36,767 bases of DNA, from the NCBI GenBank assembly GCA_947304405.1, contig CAMZBB010000018.1, forward strand, positions 1-36,767, given 5' to 3'. The notes below the pieces were generated by a model. The model searched no databases, had not been told where the DNA came from, and saw nothing but the letters and a program-made list of their open reading frames with translations. The translations under genes were made by a program, and so were the position numbers. Below are positions 30,909-36,767 of the stretch, in pieces. Position 1 is the stretch's first letter. Every line of letters starts with the position of its first letter. This DNA comes from an uncultured Clostridia bacterium (GTDB taxonomy: Bacteria; Bacillota; Clostridia; Saccharofermentanales; Saccharofermentanaceae).

Positions 30909-31235
30909 CTACCTACAAAATAAAGAGAAAGCCCGATTTTGTAGGTAGAATCATTTGCTGTTGGCCGCGACCTACGGGTTAAAACGATTAATGTGTGTTT
31001 TTAGCGGGTAGGTTTTGGATATTTATCGTCTTGTTTTGCCGCGACCTACGGGTTAAATCCCAATTTCGTCAATTTTACCCGTAGGTTTGGCGCTTCGCGG
31101 ATGCATATTTCGAAAAAACCTACGGGTTAAAATACACTTTTTCCAAATTTCACCCGTAGGTAATCGTTTTAATAGCGCCCGAAAAACAAAAACCTACGGG
31201 TTAAAACCACTAATATGCGTTTTCAACAGGTAGGT
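30909..31235. repeat. Array of five inverted-repeat units, four at exact 74-bp spacing
   Basis: Five units of 40-44 bases, each with facing arms: 30909-30948, 30970-31013, 31044-31086, 31118-31161 and 31192-31235. Units 2-5 begin with ACCTACGGGTTAAA and start exactly 74 bases apart; right arms read like TTTTACCCGTAGGT in units 3 and 4, and are looser (CGGGTAGGT, AACAGGTAGGT) in units 2 and 5. Unit 1 has a different word, CTACCTACAAAAT, with a perfect 13-bp complement. Loops of units 2 and 5 resemble each other, as do 3 and 4. Spacers of 30-31 bases differ. The 511-base gap (30869-31378) has no convincing ORF. This is not CRISPR: the inner sequences vary and no cas genes are seen. Confidence 0.85.
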
Positions 31236-31316
31236 CACACATTTCTTAACAGTCCGCCCCGTTCAAATGCAAGAGATTCACAGCCTCGCCCCCTATCTAA
31301 TTAAATTATTTATTGA

Positions 31317-31322
31317 TATAAT
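31317..31322 (+). promoter_or_regulatory. TATAAT box before the M13 peptidase gene
   Basis: A perfect TATAAT in an AT-rich stretch, 62 bases before the start codon. No clear -35 box. Confidence 0.45.
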
Positions 31323-31378
31323 CTCCCCATTCGTGTTAAAGAAGTTTTACAATTACGACGATGTGGGGGGAACACACT

Positions 31379-33448
31379 TTGTTTAAGATCAAAAAACCGG
31401 TCTCATTGCTGCTTGCCGCGGTAATGACGGTCACCATGTGCAGCTGCAATGCTGATGACGCTAACGAGGTCTCGCAGCAGACAACCGGCGGATATCATTT
31501 CCATTGGATGGATTCCAACATTTTCGAGAACATCGAGAAGATGGGAAAAGTCAACATAAAGGACGATTTCTACGCGGCGGTTACTTACGATTGGGCGAAA
31601 GACCAGGTCGAAGACTACACCTACTCGATCTCTTCGTTCGGCGAGGCAATGAAAAACGTCGTTCAGAAGAAGAGAGCCATATTGGACGACAAGTCGATCC
31701 AGAACAAGAACGTAGAGCTCGTACGCAAGGCCGACGGGCTTTTCAACGACTGGGAATACAGGAACAAGATGGGCGTTGAGCCTTTGAAAAAGTACCTGGG
31801 CTACATTGACGACATCAAGACGATAGACGATGTCTCGGCTTTTATGCTCGACAATGACAAAAACCCGTTTGCCATTTCTTTCGTGGACATGGATTATTCC
31901 AATAACGAGGCGCTTGAGGATTACCGCGCCATGATGCTCACAAGACCCAAGCTACTTTTGGGGGACGCGAACTATTACGTCAACATCACGGACGACGGCT
32001 ACAAGAAGAAGGACAAGATCGAAAAGCAGCTCAAATACATTTTCGACAGGTGCGGATATTCCAAGAAGGATATCGACAATGTCATGAAAGGGTGCTTCAG
32101 GCTGGAATCCAAGATAGTCCACCTCGATTACACCGAGATTCCTGATTACAAGACCGTTCATCCGAGGTCCGAGGTCATCTCGCTCGCCGGCAATTATCCT
32201 TTCGAAGCGCAGCTCAAGCACTACAAGATTGCGACGTGCGATCACTTCATGGGCGATCTCTCCTACTTGGACAAGCTCGAGACTTTGTATACCGGTGATA
32301 ACGTTGATGACATGAAGGCTTACTTCAAGGCGCGTCTGGCCCTCGAGTCACTGCGTTACCTCGATAAGGATTCCTATGATTTCTACATGGATTCGAGCGT
32401 TGACCGCGCCAACCAGTTCGCACAGCGTGTCGATAAGGACCCGGATCTGGTGTTCTTTTCGATGCTCAACTCGAATGCGCTGACCGCCGCAGTAGACCAG
32501 ATGTATCTCGATCAGTATTTCGATCAGAAAACATATGACGAGTGCAAGATGTTCATCAAGCTGATCAAAGAGAAGTACGAGGTAATGATCAGCGAGAACA
32601 AGAAACTGTCAGATGCCAGCAAGAAGGCCGTCACTGAGAAGCTCAACAAGATGGGCGAAAACGTCATCAAGCCGTCCAACACCGCCGATTTCACGGGCGT
32701 GGATTTCAGGTCGAAAGAGGAAGGCGGTTCATTCCTTGAAGCTCTGTGCGCCATCAACAAGGCCAAGTACGATCACATCGGCGTTATGGTCGAAAAGCAG
32801 TACGCCAGGGATTTCTGGGACATCTACGACGGGACCTTGTCAACCACTGAAACGAACGCCGCTTACTACGGCATGCAGAATGCCATCTATATCAGGGCCG
32901 GAATCCTCGTAGAACCGATGTATTCCCCTGATTACCCGATCGAAAGAAAGCTCGGCTCGGTCGTTGCAGTCCTGGGCCACGAGATATCCCACGCGTTTGA
33001 TTCCTCCAGCATTTACTATGATGCCGAGGGCAAGAATAACGACATTGTTACCAAGGAAGAACTTGAGCAGTGGGACAACGTTGTCAGCAGGATCGGAGAC
33101 CATTTCTCGGGATATTCTCCTTTTGACGGCTGCGATGCGTACGAAGGCGGCAGTCTGGTCAGCGGCGAGGTTATCGCGGATGCGGAAGGCTTCAAGTGCG
33201 CTCTCATGATCTCCAAGGATTACGATAACTTCGATTACGATACATTCTTCAGAGGCTATGCACGTTTCTGGCGTTTTATCGTGACAAAGGAGAACCAGAC
33301 GAATGCGGTCAAGAATGACCCTCATCCGTTCGAATTCATAAGGGTCAATTACACCATGATGCAGTTCGATGAATTCTACGAGACATACGGCATTAAGCCG
33401 GGCGACGGAATGTATATGGATCCCTCCGAGAGGATCCTGATCTGGTGA
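31379..33448 (+). CDS. M13-family (neprilysin-like) metallopeptidase lipoprotein
   Basis: 689 residues from a TTG at 31379 with GGGGGGA 6 bases upstream; an ATG at 31361 lies before the ribosome site. Lipobox VTMCSC gives a lipidated Cys. The M13 fold is full length: a large N-terminal helical part, then the zinc motif HEISH (His534, Glu535, His538) and SGEVIADAEG with Glu597 as third ligand and Asp601 as support, followed by FFRGYARFWR and the closing segment. The expected set of catalytic residues is present. It should cleave short peptides outside the cell. The permease-like gene begins right at its stop region, so an operon is likely. Confidence 0.93.
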   Translation: MFKIKKPVSLLLAAVMTVTMCSCNADDANEVSQQTTGGYHFHWMDSNIFENIEKMGKVNIKDDFYAAVTYDWAKDQVEDYTYSISSFGEAMKNVVQKKRAILDDKSIQNKNVELVRKADGLFNDWEYRNKMGVEPLKKYLGYIDDIKTIDDVSAFMLDNDKNPFAISFVDMDYSNNEALEDYRAMMLTRPKLLLGDANYYVNITDDGYKKKDKIEKQLKYIFDRCGYSKKDIDNVMKGCFRLESKIVHLDYTEIPDYKTVHPRSEVISLAGNYPFEAQLKHYKIATCDHFMGDLSYLDKLETLYTGDNVDDMKAYFKARLALESLRYLDKDSYDFYMDSSVDRANQFAQRVDKDPDLVFFSMLNSNALTAAVDQMYLDQYFDQKTYDECKMFIKLIKEKYEVMISENKKLSDASKKAVTEKLNKMGENVIKPSNTADFTGVDFRSKEEGGSFLEALCAINKAKYDHIGVMVEKQYARDFWDIYDGTLSTTETNAAYYGMQNAIYIRAGILVEPMYSPDYPIERKLGSVVAVLGHEISHAFDSSSIYYDAEGKNNDIVTKEELEQWDNVVSRIGDHFSGYSPFDGCDAYEGGSLVSGEVIADAEGFKCALMISKDYDNFDYDTFFRGYARFWRFIVTKENQTNAVKNDPHPFEFIRVNYTMMQFDEFYETYGIKPGDGMYMDPSERILIW

Positions 33449-33456
33449 GGTGTCAT

Positions 33457-34365
33457 ATGCAGGGATTAGTTAAAGAAGAGATCTTCACAACCATAAAGAA
33501 GAAGAGATTCATCATACTTACGGCGCTTCTCGCTATCGGCGCCGTCACGGCCGAGATCGCCACGAAAAACAGGTACATGAACGATCTGACATTCCTTTTC
33601 AAGATCAGAAAATTCATCATGCTCATATTCAATCCCATGATCGGATCGATCCTCCTGTTTGCCGTACATCGCAGAAAATACACGAGAACGTCCATCCTTC
33701 AGGCGCAGGATCACGGCGTGAAAAGAGGCAGAGCGGTCCTTGCAAGAGCCTGGGCCGGCACGGTCATCTTATTTTTCAGCTACCTGATCCTGGCAGTGAT
33801 CGTTATCCTTATGAGCTTCATCTTTGGCGCGAACATCACTTTCGACCAGTTTGTCCAGCTCATGACCGAGATCCTGACCAACTGGCTGGCTGCGGTCACG
33901 GCTTACATAATGTGCCTTTTCTGGCAGTATCTTTTCGCGTTCCCGCTCATACCCATCGCCCTGTATCTCGCTCTTATGCTGGTCGGCCCGTGGGTCTTCT
34001 TCGATTGCGACAACTATGCGAACATCGCTTACTTCATCGTCAGCTTCATCTCCCCGAAGTGCAACATGGACATCTTCTATACGAGCATCCTGTTCAGCAA
34101 CCCGCAGTGGTATTGTCTGTTGGTCTGCCTGGGCCACATAGTTATCGCGCTGCTCTTTTCGATGCTCGTCTTTAAGCTCAAGAAGTTGAAGGAGAAGAAG
34201 AAAAAGAGAAAGAAAGGCAAGAAGGGCGAAGAGCCGGAGGAAGAAGCTGCTGAAGCCGGCGATGACGTGTCCGCCGAGACGGCTTCCGGGGCCTCCGGTG
34301 CTGATGCTGATACCGACGTGTCCGCCGAGACGGCTGCCGCTTCTTCAGAAGGAGGTCTCACATGA
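33457..34365 (+). CDS. ABC-2-permease-like membrane protein with charged tail
   Basis: 302 residues from the ATG at 33457, with GAGGTG 5 bases upstream. An N-terminal 'QGLVKEEIFTTIKKKRFIILT' pattern is typical of ABC-2-type transporter permeases. About six hydrophobic segments lie between residues 20 and 245. A C-terminal tail of about 60 residues has a Lys run (KEKKKKRKKGKKG), then an acidic/Ala part with the seven-residue unit DVSAETA twice. No ATP-binding partner is in view, so transport is unproven. It overlaps the next gene by 4 bases. Confidence 0.7.
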   Translation: MQGLVKEEIFTTIKKKRFIILTALLAIGAVTAEIATKNRYMNDLTFLFKIRKFIMLIFNPMIGSILLFAVHRRKYTRTSILQAQDHGVKRGRAVLARAWAGTVILFFSYLILAVIVILMSFIFGANITFDQFVQLMTEILTNWLAAVTAYIMCLFWQYLFAFPLIPIALYLALMLVGPWVFFDCDNYANIAYFIVSFISPKCNMDIFYTSILFSNPQWYCLLVCLGHIVIALLFSMLVFKLKKLKEKKKKRKKGKKGEEPEEEAAEAGDDVSAETASGASGADADTDVSAETAAASSEGGLT

Positions 34366-35033
34366 TCGCAGGAATCAGACCCGAAAAAGCAGACTACATC
34401 TTATCCAGACCGGGCGACACGCCTAAATCGGCTGACGAAAGATCCATCGGCCGCTTGTGGATAAAGAACTTCGTCATCATCAGCGTACTCACTTTGTTCA
34501 TGGCTGCCTTATTTGTCATAAGCATCCTTGATGGCAGACGGAGTTTTATGGTAAGAGGGGCGATAGGCGTGGCCTTCGTTCTGGCAATAGACATCTTTGT
34601 CATCTCCAGATACATCCGCGTCAAATTCGTAAGCCCCGGCAGATACAAGAAAACCGTCGCGAAGTTTGGCAGAGAGACGCTTAAAGCCCAGATCACCGAT
34701 CCTTCGGCCATAGGCTTTTTCATCGATGAAGACGAGTACGAGAACATTATCCTGCTTACCGCGGATTACCTGATCCAGGCCCAGGAGTTCGTCTATGCGC
34801 TAAAAGACCTGAAGTCAGTTACGGTCAGCAAGACCGATATCCCCGAGGAGCGCGTGAAAAAGTTGCAGAACGAGCATCTCCGCAATGTCCTGCGCCGCAC
34901 GTACTCAATGGAGATCACGCTCATGGACGGCTCCAGGCGAAAAGAGATCTTCGCCATCAATTCCACGGAGATGCAGGCGTTTTTCGGGTACATCCAGCAA
35001 AGAGCGCCCCAGGTGGTCCTGCAGTATAAGTAA
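34362..35033 (+). CDS. Two-helix membrane protein with cytosolic domain
   Basis: 223 residues; GGAGGT before the ATG, overlapping the previous stop (ATGA). Two transmembrane helices (about 43-65 and 73-92) follow a 40-residue N-terminus. The remaining 130 residues form a soluble domain (GRETLKAQITDPSAIGFFID, EYENIILLTADYLIQAQEF, RTYSMEITLMDGSRRKEIF) whose strand pattern could be PH-like, as in YcxB-type proteins; this is a guess. It is co-translated with the permease-like protein and probably part of the same membrane complex. Confidence 0.7.
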   Translation: MIAGIRPEKADYILSRPGDTPKSADERSIGRLWIKNFVIISVLTLFMAALFVISILDGRRSFMVRGAIGVAFVLAIDIFVISRYIRVKFVSPGRYKKTVAKFGRETLKAQITDPSAIGFFIDEDEYENIILLTADYLIQAQEFVYALKDLKSVTVSKTDIPEERVKKLQNEHLRNVLRRTYSMEITLMDGSRRKEIFAINSTEMQAFFGYIQQRAPQVVLQYK

Positions 35034-35043
35034 ACCGGTCAAG

Positions 35044-35132
35044 GCAGGGATGTTAATGTCCCCGCATCTTCAAGTTCCCAAGTACCTGTTACCTCCTCTC
35101 TTTTCTTTTAAACAGAGGAGCTTACAGGTAAC
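35044..35132 (+). terminator. Two stem-loops after the M13 operon
   Basis: A short stem, GCAGGGA/TCCCCGC (35044-35065), with one mismatch and wobble pairs, is followed by a long imperfect stem of about 17 pairs (35082-35099 with 35114-35132, CTCCTCT/AGAGGAG at the loop end) with a T-rich loop. Neither has a following T-run, so termination is possible but unproven. Confidence 0.4.
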
Positions 35133-35162
35133 GATCCTCTACCAATCATAAAGTCGGCAGTA

Positions 35163-35168
35163 TATAAT
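35163..35168 (+). promoter_or_regulatory. TATAAT box before the secreted-protein gene
   Basis: A perfect TATAAT 48 bases before the start codon. TTGACA (35178-35183) lies downstream of it and lacks a good -10 partner. Confidence 0.4.
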
Positions 35169-35215
35169 TAAAAAATATTGACAAGCATCGCTTGCACATT
35201 TTTAGGGAGGTCCAT

Positions 35216-36767
35216 ATGAAACTTAAACGTTTGCTGGCCGGTTTTATTGCCCTCGCAATGACAGCTGCCATGATCCCGGCTATGGTTTTCGCTGATGAGT
35301 CTGAGAACGCAGCTGAAGAGACAACAGCCGTAGAGACAACGGAAGCCAAAGAGGAAGAGAAGAAGCCCGCGGAGAAGAAGCCTGAAGCAAAGGCAGAAGA
35401 GCCTGAGAAGAAGGAAGAACCCGAGGAGAAGCCTGCTGAGTCCAAGGTTGAGGAGCCTGCCGAGACTGAGGATAAGAAGGCCGAAGAGCCTGCCGAGTCT
35501 AAAGAGGCTGAGCCTGCAGAGACAGAGCCTAAGGCAGAAGAACCCGCTGAGACCGAGAATAAGCAGCCGGCTGAAAAGGCACCTGAAGAGACCAAGCAGC
35601 CTGATGCTGTTACCGGCAAGACTCCCGGTGAAACCGATTCAAGTGATCCCAAAAAGGCACCTATTGAAGTAAAAACAATTACCGACATAGGATGGGACGG
35701 AGCGGGTTCTTTGAGATGGAGTCAAGTTCCCGGAGCCACTCAGTACTTTGTCAAGATAAATACTATTGAAGAATGGACAGAGTATAGCGGGCTTTTCAAT
35801 ACTTACACAATAATTAACAATGCCATAAGAACCGGATGTTTGAAAAAACCGTCTGATCTGAAGTTTACGTTTACTGTTTTCGCATACGATGATGACTATA
35901 CTCTTTTGGGCAAGGGAGTTTTAGAATATAACATTCCCGCTAATCTAATCACCGCCGACGAACCTGCCGTAAAGGCAATCCCTGGTGCCAAGATCAAGAG
36001 CGGCCGTTTGTATTGGAACAAGTTGAAAAATGCTATTGTCAGTGAATACAGCGTGCGTATTAATGGTACATGGGTAAATTGGTATACCAGCTGCCCTAAA
36101 AAGGGTGTAAATCTAAAACCTTATGTAAACAGTTTGATCAAGGATGGCAAGATCGACAAGGCAAAAAACAATAAGTACAGTATTTTGCTGCTGGCATATG
36201 ACGGAGATAACGTTGTAGGAAGATACTCCGCAACATTAACTTACAAAACTTCTGCCAAACGGGTTCAGCAGTACACTTTTGACAGCGTAACTCAGGATGG
36301 CGGAAGACTTAATTGGTCCGCTATTAAGGGTGCAAAAAAATACGTAATTGATATTTGGGATCCTCATGGCGGCGATGATGATATTGTACGCACCGTAAAA
36401 ACAACTTCTGCGGACATTAATAATATCGTTGCCAACGACATGCTTTTTGAGGATGCACCGGGTACTTTAGATTATGCCTTGACAGCATACAACAGTTCCG
36501 GTGACAGTATTGCTTTTTATCGAGGAACGTTTAATTTTTCGATGCAGCCCAACCCTCTGTCCGTATCCGGCAAGACCGCCAAGGTCAAGTACAGCAAGCT
36601 TAAGAAAAAGAAGCAGACCCTGGCAGCATCTAAGGTAATCAACGGTACAGGTACAGGCCGCGGTCCTATGACTTATACAAAGGTTTCCGGTCATAAGAAC
36701 ATCTCGATCAATAAGAAGACCGGCAAAGTTACCATTAAGAAGAAGGGTCTGAAGAAGGGAACCTACA
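35216..36767 (+). CDS. Secreted repeat protein, partial at the 3' end
   Basis: The ATG at 35216 has GGGAGG 5-6 bases upstream, and the frame is open to the window end, so at least 517 residues are present. A signal peptide (MKLKRLLAGF ... AMVFA) with cleavage before DES is followed by about 120 residues of Glu/Ala/Pro/Lys repeats (KPAEKKPEAKAEEP style), a wall-spanning or flexible stalk. Then three or more fibronectin-like or Ig-like beta units of about 90-100 residues (GAGSLRWSQVPGATQYFVKI; GGRLNWSAIKGAKKYVIDI) follow. The end, KVKYSKLKKKKQTLAASKVI and SINKKTGKVTIKKKGLKKGT, is a Ca-adhesin/MBG-like repeat seen in clostridial surface proteins. Probably an adhesin or wall-bound scaffold. Confidence 0.82.
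   Translation, partial: MKLKRLLAGFIALAMTAAMIPAMVFADESENAAEETTAVETTEAKEEEKKPAEKKPEAKAEEPEKKEEPEEKPAESKVEEPAETEDKKAEEPAESKEAEPAETEPKAEEPAETENKQPAEKAPEETKQPDAVTGKTPGETDSSDPKKAPIEVKTITDIGWDGAGSLRWSQVPGATQYFVKINTIEEWTEYSGLFNTYTIINNAIRTGCLKKPSDLKFTFTVFAYDDDYTLLGKGVLEYNIPANLITADEPAVKAIPGAKIKSGRLYWNKLKNAIVSEYSVRINGTWVNWYTSCPKKGVNLKPYVNSLIKDGKIDKAKNNKYSILLLAYDGDNVVGRYSATLTYKTSAKRVQQYTFDSVTQDGGRLNWSAIKGAKKYVIDIWDPHGGDDDIVRTVKTTSADINNIVANDMLFEDAPGTLDYALTAYNSSGDSIAFYRGTFNFSMQPNPLSVSGKTAKVKYSKLKKKKQTLAASKVINGTGTGRGPMTYTKVSGHKNISINKKTGKVTIKKKGLKKGTY

Noticed and set aside
30970..31235. CRISPR array
   Set aside because: Regular 74-bp spacing looks CRISPR-like, but only the outer 15 bases of each 44-base unit are conserved, the right arms of units 2 and 5 are degenerate, and no cas genes are present.
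35146..35688. Ser/Ala-rich open frame on the minus strand
   Set aside because: Antisense of the Glu/Ala/Pro/Lys repeat stalk of the secreted protein; composition is a by-product of the repeats.

Overview
The window looks like chromosome of an anaerobic Clostridia-type Bacillota, probably a gut or rumen member. The evidence is strong AGGAGG-type ribosome sites, many short lipoproteins with Thr/Glu-rich 'TTE' linkers, ECF sigma/anti-sigma pairs, a flavodiiron protein carrying flavin reductase and rubredoxin domains, and a GH3 glucosidase lipoprotein. Family-level placement is my inference. I see no rRNA, tRNA, complete insertion sequence, phage module or CRISPR.

Layout. 1-11.1 kb is an envelope-sensing region. 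It has three ECF sigma modules: a conventional sigma plus membrane anti-sigma pair on the minus strand (1-1496), a single polypeptide joining sigma, membrane segment and an RsiV-like outer domain (7011-8675), and a coupled sigma/anti-sigma pair (9500-11108). Between them lie a decayed CPBP protease gene, a Crp/Fnr regulator, three small anchored proteins and a membrane S41 protease. 11.2-17.1 kb holds a lipoprotein, a possible PAP2 relic, an MBL-fold hydrolase, a GH3-HAD-membrane protein run, and a lone PD-(D/E)XK nuclease-like gene on the minus strand. 17.1-30.0 kb carries two large c-di-GMP proteins (PAS-like x3-GGDEF-GGDNF-EAL, and degenerate GGDEF-EAL), flanking a set of housekeeping and stress genes: two GNATs, a DUF6273-like protein, the flavodiiron protein, a zinc-ribbon protein, an LRR-like protein, a 59-aa winged-helix protein and sfsA. 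30.0-36.8 kb has two small membrane proteins, a 511-bp noncoding gap with a regular array of inverted repeats, an M13 metallopeptidase operon with a permease-like protein and a two-TM protein, and a secreted repeat protein that runs off the window.

How it fits together. Much of the content faces the outside of the cell: lipoproteins, anchored proteases, a glycosidase and a secreted adhesin-like protein. Control is by membrane-linked sigma factors and c-di-GMP turnover. The least explained items are the inverted-repeat array at 30909-31235 (four units at exactly 74-bp spacing plus one divergent unit), its apparent relatives at 17141-17170 and 27999-28036, and the one-chain membrane sigma factor. 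Two or three genes (1725-2115, 11930-12085, 17169-17485) look like relics made by internal deletion or frameshift.
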